Source: Podaxis mareebaensis
Lineage: Eukaryota; Basidiomycota; Agaricomycetes; Agaricales; Agaricaceae
DNA length: 64,000 nt
Assembly: GCA_018524725.1 (NCBI GenBank)
Contig: JAEUWP010000547.1
Coordinates: forward strand, 26,204 to 90,203
Direction: 5' to 3'
Part shown: in pieces, positions 11,231 through 22,306 of the stretch
Position numbering within the stretch: position 1 is the first letter of the stretch
How the letters are laid out: every line of letters starts with the position of its first letter
The notes under the pieces: generated by a model
What the model was told of the DNA's origin: nothing
Databases searched by the model: none
What the model saw: the letters and a program-made list of their open reading frames with translations, nothing else
Program-made: the position numbers and the translations under genes

Positions 11231-11680
11231 GACCAGAGGTCTGCTATCCTAAGTTGGACAGAACATTCTACATGGCACAGTTGGAGGCTACCTATAAGGT
11301 CAGAAGCAATAATCAAAGAAAGTTGAACTTGCAATCTGGTTTCCACCACTGGTTGGTGACTCCAGGACCAGGAGAAGACAGACACTGGTCAAGGACCAAG
11401 GAAGAATTGAAGACATCAGCAATTGTCTCACTACTATCAATGGGAGTTGGGGATCTTCTAACTGGTGTGTTGGGTAACTCAACTGCAGGAGCAGAGGTTG
11501 AACTACCAGAGGCTGCCATAGTCAATGAAGCACTAGATGATGGCTCAATGATTTCTACATCTGGTGTATACTATTAGCTAGATGATATGTGCAATATGAG
11601 AGGTAAGCAACTCACTACTGGAACTAGTCTCCTTATATGTAACTCAAGGCTTCTTCCAAGTGGAAACTAAGTTATTAAAA

Positions 11681-13112
11681 TCAAATGAGATGCTTAAGGT
11701 GATGGAAGTAAACCAAACATGCACTGTGTGATGGAACTGGCTGCTTCCTTTTCTTATGGACAGCATGATTCAAACTTGGCTTGGAATCAGATTCAGAGTC
11801 AGAGTCAGTAACTTTCAGGACAGGTGAAGAGTCAGGTTTGGTAGGGGACTGGATGAGAAGGGGATAGTCAGCTATGTTTTGCTGTTTCCACTTGTCAATA
11901 ACAGGCTCAGGGATACCTCCAGAGAATGCTAACACAATAGGTTTATGTCAGAATAAGACATCAGGGTATAAGGTACAACAACATACCAATGTAGAGTACT
12001 GATTATTTGCTGTTGGTTTTATAGTCACAATGGCAAAGAGTTTGTATATCTTTACCAGTTGGAGTATCACAGTTGTCAACATGAAGTGTGTGTTGTACCT
12101 TGCAGAGAATCTGCCAGGAAGGTCCAAACAAATGATTGCTTGAGCTAGCTGGAATTGCCTCATTTTGCAACCATGCAAAGGCAATTGGAAAAAGAGCCAA
12201 AAGTTTCTCTTCAACCTGTTCATGAGTCCAGGAAGCTTGGAAGATGATCAGATTATCCTCCATAGCCCTAATGACAAGCCCAGCCTCCTCCAGGTTCCTC
12301 AAGTCAAGAATAGTAAAGTTTGTCTTTGAGATTCAATATCTCTGTCCCATGATAGGAGCAGGAATAACCTATTCAAAATTAAGCAAGGGGCTCCATTGCA
12401 TATAGATACAGAAAATAGACATACCAATTCAATCTTCTCAGAAAGAATAATTATCTTTCCAATTTGGACTTCTGCACTGGTCATGGAGACTGCCTTGAAG
12501 AAATGTGAGCATTTGGACCCAAAAAGATATAATCAATCTTACCTGCTTTTTCATCTGAACCTTCTTCCCACCTTGAATAGATGCTCTGGTGACTTTATGA
12601 AGGCCCACCTTTGTCTCTTGCTGAGCACAAGTTATAGCATTCTGAGCAGAGGAAGGTGATGCAAAGGGGAGAGCATCCAAGGACTTGAATAAATCCCATG
12701 ATGCTCCATCACTACTCTGATTGCTGTGGTGAGAAGACCTCCAGTCTCACAAGGTATCCAGAAGTGAAGATGATTGAAGCTGAGTAGACATAGGAGTAGG
12801 TGAGGAAGAGGAAAGAGAACTGAATAAAAGTGATGATGGTAGCTAGGAAGATGCCTTCACAGCTTGAGGCTGTGTAACTGGACCAAATACATCAGAAGTA
12901 GAAGAGAAAGAACCATCAGCAGAGTCAGAGTCGGGTTCACTTTCCTGCTATATGGTGAGGTATGGTTGTTGAATTTGAGAGGGTGGAGGGGCTGTATCAT
13001 GTTGAATACACCTTCACTGAGGTCACTGGGTAGTGTAATGCTGAGTCCAGTGGGGTGTCTGGTTGGAAGTAGAACTGTAGTTGTAGGAACCAAACTGTGG
13101 CATTGTCAATGA
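11681..13112 (-). pseudogene. Degraded Agaricomycete transposon-associated ORF, unknown function
   Basis: The minus strand opens MPQFGSYNYSSTSNQTPHW near 13,110. It continues in pieces through ITCAQQETKVGLHKVTRASI and then EEAGLVIRAMEDNLIIFQAS, with WTHEQVEEKLLALFPIAFAW. It ends with AFSGGIPEPVIDKWKQQNIA and a Ser/Glu-rich tail. The middle part, a short alpha/beta stretch with an ASWT..VE..L..LFP motif, resembles an unnamed family often found beside transposon genes in mushrooms; I know no function for it. Several stops and probable introns break the frame. It lies about 250 bp downstream of the integrase gene on the same strand, so the two could have been expressed together. Naming it a transposition partner would be speculation. 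Confidence 0.4.
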
Positions 13113-13367
13113 AGGAGAAGCAAGAAAGTGAGCCAAATGAGTGAGTAATTAGGAAGAAAAAGTAGGTAGATAGGGGAAAAAGAAATCACTAGAATATTTT
13201 GTATATATATGCCTTTAAGCCCTACTTTCTAAGATATATGTCAGTAGATAGAGAGCCTGAACCCATAACTCAGATCATTTCAGCCACACTGCATTGGATA
13301 AGCTAACACATATAGAACTACATCCTTGGCCAACAGCAATATCACCATAGGGGAGGTATGGAGAAGT

Positions 13368-15190
13368 CTATTCTGAAGGATGAATGCCATAACCTAAGGG
13401 TATACAGTGCTCTAACTGAAGCTTCTCCAATCCAGAAGCAAACAGGATCTTCTCTGCCTCTGTAAATGGACAGTCATGGTGTGGAACAGGGACAGGATGA
13501 GAATAGATATTGGGCAATGCCTCATGCTGAGCATCAATTTGTTTCTGCTCTTCATCAATGTCAATCCACTCATTATCAGGATCTTCATCAAGCAGATGAC
13601 CAGCACCCATCCATCCTGGTTGTCTCATAACTGGAGCTCCAAATGTTCCATAATGTTGGTGTATGATATGTTCTGGAACACCCTCACAGTCATTATATAC
13701 ACTATGATGCAATTGGCCTATAAACTGTAGATCCTGACAGGAGAAAAATCAATATCATGATATACATATTACTGCTAAGTAAAACATACCAGTAGACATC
13801 AGTTATGACCCTCTCCTGACAATAGGTGATGGTTCTACATGGTTTGAAATAGCTCAGTCTTCATTCAGGTTACCCAAAAAGAGAAAGTGGAGGAGCCAAA
13901 GATGTCAAGGATCTTTTCAGTTCAACCCATGTTGGTGTTCCAGGTGGAGAAAAAAGGCTTTCCACTGGTGACTAAATTGGGTTCCAACTTCAACCCATAA
14001 CCTTTCTATCCAGGTATTATGAGTAGAGGACCCCCACATAAAGCTTACATGGTTCTGCCCATGGAGAAGAATCATTAGCACAGACACATCACAGTTCTCT
14101 CCCCCTTGGTCCTCTCTAACCCTTAATGGCACTCCAAACTCATTTGTTGCATCAAGAAACATTTGTAAAACAGTTGATGGAAGATTATTAGTACTAGCTT
14201 TCAGGCCAGTGACCTGTCAGAGACTGGTATGAGTAAGAGAAGCAAATTTGATTGATTACATACTGTCTGAGAAAGCCCATCTATGTAGCCATGAATAACT
14301 ATCCCCCAGTGAATGAGTTTGTAATGCCCATCAATATGCCAAAGCACATTAGGATGGGTTACTGCATATAGTTGGCATGGGATGGCCACTGTCTGCTGAT
14401 GATACTGGATACTGGAGCCCAAGGAGTTAATACAGTTCATAGATGAGCAGAGCTGATGTCTTAAAATTCTAATGCCTTGAGCTAATAGAAGACCTGTCAA
14501 GTAGCATTGGCCTGAGTCAGGATGCTCCTGAAGGTATTGATGAATGACCACATCCAGTGTTGAGTTGGAGATGACTGAATATGTTTTCTTGATTCTATAA
14601 AGCTTAGCATACTTGTTAAGAGTATTCTGGTTAACATTAAAGATCTTGGCCAATTACTGCTTTGAAATGTTCTGGTTTGGACCAAGTACATTTCAAAGAA
14701 GCTCTGGGTTGATGACCTTAAGGGGGTGGCCTTGCTTTCCATTATGAACACATAGAACTGTTTGTATGGAATGAATGCCTTTCTCATCCCTGTATAGTCC
14801 ATTGAGTATAGAATTTAATATTTACTTCATTTGAAGGGTACATACTGTCCTTGTGATGCCAATCTTCCCTTCTCCAGCTGACACACAAGTGTGATAAATG
14901 CCACTGTACACTCCTGAATCCAAACTTCAGGAATACCATCAGATTGAATAGAGCTGTGAAGGCCCTCTAGAAGATCTGTTGCTGTCTGTGCAATGCAGTG
15001 TTCATGAAAACATATTTGGTGCAGTTCTAGGCTACCTTGTGATAGAGCTTGGAATGCACTTGTATAAATGTTTTGTAATGTTTGTATGGCACTGTAAATG
15101 CCTGCTGGCCAGATCCTGTCTGTGGGTAAAGAGGGAAGACTCATTCTCTGGAAGTGATGAAACAGAGTAAGAGTAAGAGGAATGATGGGA
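13368..15190 (-). pseudogene. DDE integrase-core transposase, degraded
   Basis: The N-terminal part (from about 15,190) encodes helices such as GIPEVWIQECTVAFITLVCQ. A helix-turn-helix-like segment follows, MAKIFNVNQNTLNKYAKLYR. The catalytic core then reads VLWHIDGHYKLIHWGIVIHG (first Asp), VREDQGGENCDVSVLM (second Asp), and SFMWGSSTHNTWIERLWVEV (Glu), a D-D-E order spread over about 14.4 to 13.97 kb. The C-terminus (YGTFGAPVMRQPGWMGAGHL, 13.4-13.7 kb) also belongs to the same family. This is the integrase-core family widely annotated in Agaricomycete genomes, with a retroviral-integrase-like RNase H fold that cuts and joins DNA ends. Family members often have W-G-S-S-T-x-N-T-R-I-E-R; here the Arg is Trp. 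Stops and frame breaks (for example after 14,201) mean this copy is dead. It is the best candidate for the enzyme that moved the inner element. Confidence 0.75.
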
Positions 15191-15585
15191 GTAGTGCAAG
15201 ACAAATACTCATAGGAATATTATGTTTATCATTCTGGTGATAAAGGTATATCAAGCACTCATCTTTATGAGCAATGGATGCTCCAATACCCCTCTAGCTT
15301 TCATCTAAGCTCATATCTTCTATTATTACCACCTTGACCCCCATTTATCTCCATAGTCCCAATGGGTGATCTATCTCAAAATAATTGCTATAAGTCTAGA
15401 TATATCTGAGATAAGCCTAGACTGATAGTCCAACTCATGAAAACTAGCAGGTCAATACCTAACCCCTCCACCAACCTGTGTCAGATATCCAGATCCCAAG
15501 TGTTGGATACAAAACAAAGATTTGGTCTTTTATGTAGGTTTTCTAAAGACTCAACCATGCACCATACTGACTAGCAAATTTCAAG

Positions 15586-16430
15586 GTGGAGAATTTCATG
15601 TTCAATATTGATGTTAGATGTCTCAAGCACTACTCCACTGTTATCAACTATATTTTCAACATACCTGCCTCTGGTGAATATTCTGAGGGCACAAAATCCA
15701 ATCCAATCCAGCTTGAAGGTATTAAGGCTTCTTCAGTTGCATCTTTTATCAAATGGTTTAATCACTTATATGTTCTCAACCCCTTGCAAAGGCTCCAATA
15801 TATTGGCTTAACAACTTTTGGTAGTGACTGGGAGCCTTTACCACTACAAGAGGACCTATTGGTAGATATTCTTAGTGTTTCACATATGTGGAATGTTGAG
15901 GCTGGCATAAGCTTTGCCATTGCAAAGTTGGGAGAGCTTTAACCTCCTCTTAGCCCAACTCAGCAGCTTGAACTTGCAATATAGTTCCAAATTCAAGATT
16001 GGATTCACCCTGCAGTGGCAGCTCTAGTTACAGACTCACTTGGTAAGCTTACAAGTGAGGACATTGAGTGAGTGCCATACCAGTCCTTTGCAATTATCTC
16101 AAAGGCTAGGGAAGCATTTCTCTCCTAGAGAATTTGGGTTGCACTATTTCTGCTGCCTTTTCAGTACAGTTGTCAGAGTAGCTCACAGTGTGGATGGAGG
16201 TGGAAGGATGGCTGGAGAACTAACATTGTGCCAAAGATTATGGATTCAGAACTCATTATTCTCCTGTATGATATCCCAGATCTTATCAGACAAACACAAT
16301 TTCCAGAAATCTCTGATGGTTGTCTCTTCTCTGCTGTTAACTACTTGAAAGACCATGATGTATTTTGTAGTGAGTCAATTATTCTTTCTGAAGCATCTAC
16401 AAGTATTTGTAAAGTCTATAGTCTAATTTA
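15586..16430 (+). pseudogene. Transposon-borne BTB/POZ domain gene, degraded
   Basis: The first 119 codons read FNIDVRCLKHYSTVINYIFN, SNPIQLEGIKASSVASFIKW and EPLPLQEDLLVDILSVSHMW, the BTB core of the mushroom BTB family. The frame continues past a stop-rich zone with LSPTQQLELA and IQDWIHPAVAALVTDSLGKL, then KLTSEDIE and SFAIISKAREAFLS. It ends with a C-terminal region containing SAVNYLKDHDVFCSESII. Several breaks are TGA or TAG at places where the family usually has Arg, in keeping with CpG decay. It lies divergent from the integrase gene with about 400 bp between them. BTB proteins are host adaptor proteins, so this looks like captured cargo, although it could be a chance older insertion into which the element grew. 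The start is not certain. Confidence 0.6.
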
Positions 16431-16432
16431 AT

Positions 16433-17480
16433 TTACATGCTTGGACAATACAGCTTGAATTCACCACTCTTTACTGGGTTACCTTCCTCATTGACATAGT
16501 ATCCAATCCATTGACCAACCAAGTTATATAAGGGACATGTCCCAACCTGGCTCCCTGCAGTCACAAAGATGGATTCCTTGATCTGTTCAAACACATCTTT
16601 TCTATTGCATTTAGAGCTCTGACACTTCAATACAACTGCATCTGATACTGAAGAATAAGCCACAGAAAAGTATGAGAATTATCCCCATACCTTGCTTGGA
16701 TACTCCAGTCTAGAATTGCCTGACTTTGGCTTCTTTGAAAAGCTGGATACAAGAAGCCATGGACTAAGTACATGACAACTTGGGCAAGATTGAGAGAGGA
16801 GTTGGCCATTTGGTCACTCTAGGTCTGGTGACCATTGAAGAATAAATGGATAGGCCTCCCCACCCTGAATGAGGAGGATACTTTCAGTACTAGTGCCCAA
16901 GTCAGGATGCAGATACAATATGTTCTAAAAGTCTGAGGGTTTGTGGTAAACAAATACCTGGTAGCAAAACTCCAGCATAAAGGTATGACAGGAGGTGGGA
17001 TGGAAGTCTGGATGAACAAAAGCCATAGTGAGCCAAAAGTGTCTATTGGAATTAGAACCTAAGTAAGCCTCAGTATAATTGAAGAGCCTTACTTTGAAGC
17101 AAAATTGAAAACTTCCATATGGTGTGTAGGGAGAATAAACAGACCCCTACATGTGATAAGAAACAATCCAGCCATAGGATCTCAGTTGAAATGTTGTAAA
17201 ATACTGGGGGGAAATAGCTGTGAAAAGAACTGGATAATTATTGAGTTGTAGAGAATACTGATTAATGAACAAAATTTTATACTGATATTGGTGTCTGTAA
17301 TCCCATATATGGTTCTGGTGACATCCAAAACATTCCCAAATCAATGGTTGAGTGTGTCCAGATGAAGACAATAAACTGGTTATAGCTACCAATGGGAATA
17401 AGTCAGGGGTAGTGGGAGAATATGGAATGGTAACTCACCCCTTAAGCATATCTTCTACCCCCTTTATTTGCATCTGAAAG
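16433..17480 (-). pseudogene. Unrecognised degraded ORF in inner element
   Basis: One minus-strand frame stays open with few stops from about 17,400 to 16,830. It includes PLIWECFGCHQNHIWDYRHQ, then NNYPVLFTAISPQYFTTFQL, and past one stop YGSFQFCFKVRLFNYTEAYL and HFWLTMAFVHPDFHPTSCHT. A further piece (16,663-16,433) holds CQSSKCNRKDVFEQIKESIF with two close cysteines. I do not recognise the family. The length and single-frame openness in an otherwise decayed element suggest a former gene rather than chance. It converges on the BTB gene. Confidence 0.35.
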
Positions 17481-17489
17481 TGATGCTCA

Positions 17490-18660
17490 CCTCCAGGACC
17501 ATGGAGGTCCAGTTCAATCTCCAGAAAATGGATGGATGATGGAGGAGTGGGATTAGGGAAATATACCTTCAAATGACTATAAATAAGCCTTGAGATACAC
17601 ATATCAGGGTCTAAGCCCTTGAGCCAATAGACTAGAATGCAGATGGAGTCAAACTATATATAAAGATAGTGCCCATGGGTATATGGAGTTGATTTGACAA
17701 AGATGGAGGTTGGAATGGCAGAAAAGGGCTATAAAATCCAGTAGTCCCATGATTATGCAGTTTGAGTATATAACATACCTTATATGGATCATTGAGAGAG
17801 TGTTCTAGCTAGCATTTTGGACATGTAAAGTCACCAGTATCATCATCATATTGGACCCCAGGCATCAAGAGGCAGTGGTCAAGACACATTGCCCTTTGGC
17901 AATTGCAGATAACAATCCTGCCATCATTCCCACAGTACATATAAAACTATTGTGTGTTAGGCACTGGGATATGCACTTTGTCAAATTGCTCATATTTCCA
18001 CCCAAATCATTGGAAATCATCTGGGGATCATTAGTTGAATGGCCATTATCTATATCCTGATCTTCCAGGTTTTCCAATTGTTTGAAAGCCTAGAACTCAA
18101 CCCTCAACCTCTTTCCAGTTGTCTTGTTATCAGGCATGAATTTGTGCTGAAGGTGGGTGGCAAGTTGGTACAAGAAGACGAGTGATGATGGTAGAAGATA
18201 AGGTTTTTACAGCATTTTCTCACTCAGTATTAAATAGGTGCCCATATATGAAAAAATAAGACCTGATAGCAGATATTACATTATTCAATGACAAATTAGC
18301 ACAAAAAAATAAAAGATCAAAGATACAATCTACACTAAAAGCTCCTTCCACCACTATTTTCAAGGGAGTGGCCAGCTACCCCTGAAAACATAGGTGGAAC
18401 AGGGAGAGGAAAAGAATGAAAGAAAAGATCATACAAATAGACATATCTCCAAAAAAAAGTATATGCTGTTGTGAACACATGAGTATGGCAAACCATAGAA
18501 TGAATAACAACACTGACTGGAAATGCAATAAACCCATGAAGAGAACCTGCAGAGCAGGTGAGTAAAAGATCACTGATCAGCAAAACAAATTGGCAGGCTT
18601 ACCACAGGAAGGGATAGAGTGGGAAGGATAGACCAACTATATACAACTAAGTGGACATAC
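17490..18660. other. Inner element spacer without a recognisable gene
   Basis: CpG-depleted, AT-rich sequence. Open frames here (for example 17,851-18,060) show no domain I recognise, and no clear repeat structure is seen before the tandem duplication at 18,664. Confidence 0.5.
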
Positions 18661-18663
18661 AAA

Positions 18664-18908
18664 GGGACAACTGACAAAAGGACATAGGAGTCAGTATGGA
18701 TCCAGGATGACAGTAAAATAATATACACAGCTGGGGTGGGATATAGGTCAAGCAAAGGCAGCTGGGAGATAGGTAGGACCCAGGACTGGTGAGTGCAACT
18801 GACAAAAGGACATGGGAGTGAGTACAAATCTGGGATGACAGTATAACAGTATATGCAGCTAGGGTGGGAGTAAAGGCAGTCAGGAGATAGGTAGGACCCA
18901 GGCCCTGG
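18664..18908 (+). repeat. Tandem duplication, two diverged units of about 120 bp
   Basis: Units start at about 18,664 and 18,790. Both contain AACTGACAAAAGGACAT, GGGATGACAGTA or its close variant, GCAGCT, and AGATAGGTAGGACCCAGG in the same order. The second unit is a few bases shorter. No function is evident. Confidence 0.7.
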
Positions 18909-19660
18909 ACAAGTGTGGTCAGTGAAGACATACTTACTATATCCAAGCAAAATGAACTCACCTAAGATGGACATGGAAACACCTGTGTAGCACCAGCCCC
19001 CCACCCTTACAGTCAGTCAGCATATGTGAATATGATTTTGACACTGCCTTACACAAAATGCAAGTAAAAGTGTAAACAAATGCACAGAAGAATCCCCTGA
19101 ATACCTGACTTGCATAGAAAATGCAAGTAATCCCCCTATGATGCAGGGCCCTATATCACTGCAATAGGCCCACAAGTTAGCCAGGGGGGCACCAGCAAGG
19201 ATGAACTCCATTTTAAAGGAGTCACATGCAAGGATGTTTTATAACCCAAGTACAGCCTTGTAGTGGTGATTGGCCATCCCTCCACAAAGCCATTCTGCCT
19301 TACAACCATGTAGGTTATGCAGATGGCATGTTTTGTGGACACCCTTGGCCCCTTGTCTGTAGCCACCCAATTGTGCTTCACCAGGTCATTGTAGCACCCC
19401 AGACAATAGGTATTACACAGAGGTTCTGTGTGACATGGGCAGCCAGGGTTGCTGGTAGATGGGAGTGTGAGAGAAAGAGAAGACAGTCATGCCCATGACA
19501 AGTTGATGACCTGGGAAATTCCAGGAGGGGGGGTGTTGCCATGTATGAACAAACAACAACACAGGCCAAGTCCAACTCAAGTTTCATTTTCCCTACTACT
19601 CCATTACTAACACAATCTATCAATACAGGTATGAATTAGCCAAGTAAAGCCTAGGGTAGC
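18909..19660. other. Inner element spacer without a recognisable gene
   Basis: CpG-poor sequence with short open frames only (for example 19,151-19,381 minus). No conserved domain, RNA gene or repeat array was recognised. Confidence 0.45.
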
Positions 19661-19664
19661 AGAT

Positions 19665-20520
19665 TCCCCTCTTGGACATTTAGTACAGGGCCCACCCCCT
19701 CCTGCCAACAATGACATATTCAGTTTTGCTATCAGGCCCCTATGCAGCCACCCACTAATAATGATGATTTCAGTTTTGGTACCAGGCCCCCATGCAGCCA
19801 CCCACTGATGATGACAATTTTGGCCTTGGTACCAGAGCCCCATACAGCCACCTGCCAATAACAATAGTGATGATGATGACCTGGCTCTGGTACTAGAGCC
19901 CTACACAGCCACCTACTAATAATGATAGCAATGATGACAATGATGACTTGGCTCTGGTACCAGAGCCCTACACAGCCACCCACTAATAACAATGGTGATG
20001 ATGATGACCTGGCTCTGGTACCAGAGCCCCACACACAGCCACCTGCCAATGATCCATTGATTCATGCATTCCTCCTTCCCCCTGTCATGAAATGCCCTGA
20101 GTCAAGTTTCTCACAGTCTCTAGGGACCAACAAGTTGACATACTGATGCAGTTGCAACTTGGGGTTCAGCTGTTACAAGCCCAAGCACATCTGTGGGTTC
20201 AGTTTTACATTGTGAATTATGACAGTGTTATCCACTTTTGTCACATAATTTGTGTAAGTGCACCAGTTTCCTCACTGAACAGGCCACTGAGAGAGATCAT
20301 CATCAATAATGGCAACAATGACAACAATGACAACAACTTGGCTCTGGTACCAGAGCCTCATACAGCCACCTGCTGATGATGATGATGACAACAACAACAA
20401 CAACTTGGCTCTGGTACCAGAGCCCCATACAGCCACCTACTGATGATGATGATAATGATGATGATGACAACAATGATGATGATGACAACAACAATGACAA
20501 CAATGATGACAACAATAACC
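19665..20520 (+). repeat. Palindrome satellite array, left block
   Basis: About seven copies of a 50-70 bp unit: a spacer of GAT/GAC or AAC/CAA triplets, the 18-bp palindrome GGCTCTGGTACCAGAGCC (perfect at about 19,953, 20,013, 20,340 and 20,406; imperfect in the earlier copies), and CACACAGCCACC. The block ends in an almost pure (TGA)n/(CAA)n tract at 20,430-20,520. Open reading frames crossing this block are low-complexity artefacts. Confidence 0.85.
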
Positions 20521-20649
20521 ATTGCTTGGTATGTAAATTCATGCACAAAGGGTGCCATCATATCTATTGAGTAGTCTGTAATGATCAGTGTCATGTGAAG
20601 ACAACCCATATTGCCTTTCTTATATCAGGAATCAAAGTCCCCAAATCCA

Positions 20650-21039
20650 TTAGACCAAACCAACAATAAACAAGTAAGCATGACTACATACCCCAAAATC
20701 TGGATTCACTTTCTTACATTCTTCCAAATTACTCTGCACCATAAATGCCAACACCTTTGTTACAAACTCTGCCTCTACAGCCTTGTATGCACACACATCA
20801 GCACCCCTTGCTAGGTTTGTCTGCCAGTGGGCAGTGCTCTCTGGTAGAGGTGGTGGACACACTGAGGCATGTGGTTTGAGTGGACCTAAGGGAGGGTGGT
20901 TCAGTGGCATGTAGTACCAGATGTATGGGAACTCATTAAGCATGATGCAAACATTTGTTATCTTCATAAAATATATCAATTGTCTTGTTATGACCATGAT
21001 TGGGTAGGGAAAAGTCATACCATCTTGCTGGTAAACCAC
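20650..21039 (-). other. 129-codon open frame between satellite blocks, unknown
   Basis: An uninterrupted minus-strand frame with TRQLIYFMKITNVCIMLNEF, a proline-rich PLNHPPLGPLKPHASVCPPP and AHWQTNLARGADVCAYKAVE. It is the longest open stretch outside the simple repeats in this part of the element. I recognise no domain. It could be a piece of a former gene separated by the satellite blocks. Confidence 0.25.
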
Positions 21040-21231
21040 ATATCCTCAATCAAACAGTCCTTTGTGCCTTTATATGCTCTCTCTGACCATGGAGGACTAT
21101 AAATGCTAAAAAAGAAACTCAGCTCATTTATCATAAATGTCTGCACCTCAATCACTAATACACACACATCAAAAGTGTCATTCATTGGTAAATCAACCAA
21201 GTAATATAGTATACTTCACTCACCCCAGAAA

Positions 21232-21665
21232 TTAATGAACAATTCTTTCCATGATGGCAATGACAATGATGGCAATGACAACAACAATGATGGCAATGAT
21301 GACAACAATGATGATGGCAACAATGATAATGGTAACAGCAATGATGGCAATGACAACAATGGTAATGACAACAATGGCAATAATGATGATGGCAATAATG
21401 ACTTGGCTCTGGTACCAGAGCCCCACACCCACACAGCCACCCACTGACAACAATGACAATGACAATGGCTTGGCTTTGGTACTGGAGCCCTGTGTAGCCA
21501 CCTGCTGACAATGATGATGATGACAATGGCTTGGCTTTGGTACTGGAGCCCTGTGCATCCACCCACTGATGATGATGATGGCCATGATGGCTTGGCTTTG
21601 GTACAGGAGCCCTGCACAGCCACCTGCTAATGACAATGACAATGACAGAGACTTGGGTTTGGAAA
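21232..21665 (+). repeat. Palindrome satellite array, right block
   Basis: It begins with about 160 bp of ATGATGGCAATGACAACA-type triplets. Four palindrome units follow: one perfect GGCTCTGGTACCAGAGCC at about 21,405 and three variants of the form GGCTTTGGTACTGGAGCC at about 21,473, 21,533 and 21,595, each followed by a GCAGCCACC-like tail and a GAT/GAC spacer. Confidence 0.85.
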
Positions 21666-22300
21666 AAACCTCACTGAGTATGTATATTCATTTTGTCATA
21701 TGCTGACTTACAGCTGTTGCTGATCCCCCATTCACTCCAGAGAAGCTGCTCCTTATTTGCCCACTGATATGATCACTACAGAAGAAGGCCTCCTCCACCA
21801 TTGACATGCTACCTTGGACCTCATGATGCACAAACACAGGTAGAGATGCAAATACTTGATGTATATCCCATAGGTATGCAACTCAATTTGTTTCTCTTCA
21901 TTGTGTTAATGTTTCCTTACCCTTAGCTGATTTCCTCCCAGGAAGTAATGCACATGTCTTGACCCCCACCACCTCCTCTATGTACTGTCTGTATGTATGT
22001 ATTTAGTTATGGGAAATTTTTCATGTCACTTGACTGTGAGACTTGAGTCACTGTGTAAGGCCTTAGGCCTCATAGAAGGGTGTTGAGAGTCTTAGATCGT
22101 TGTGCCCAAGTGTGTAAGACCAGTTATATAGGTGCTGGCTACACAAACATAGGGCAAGTTGACAAAAATAAAGACCTAAAGAAAAGAAAGCTACAAAAAT
22201 GATGGCTACTTATAAGTCCATCACAACTGTGAGAAAACCTGACCTAAGCATTCCTACACACTGTTCACTTGCATCTTTGCTTTCACCACATTTGCTGTCA
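21666..22300. other. Inner element spacer upstream of the dioxygenase gene
   Basis: CpG-depleted with no gene recognised. A CTTAGGCCTCATAG stretch near 22,060 and the AT-rich segment before 22,300 could hold the promoter of the next gene, but no motif is convincing. Confidence 0.4.
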
Positions 22301-22306
22301 TCACAA

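Noticed and set aside
21182..21642. Long open frames on both strands (126-136 codons)
   Set aside because: They are made of triplet repeats (runs of Ile/Val, His/Cys, Asn/Asp) and stay open only because the repeat has a 3-bp period.
19665..21665. CRISPR-like repeats with spacers
   Set aside because: The repeats are palindromic satellite units with low-complexity triplet spacers inside a eukaryotic transposon. Spacers are neither uniform in length nor unique, and no cas genes exist.
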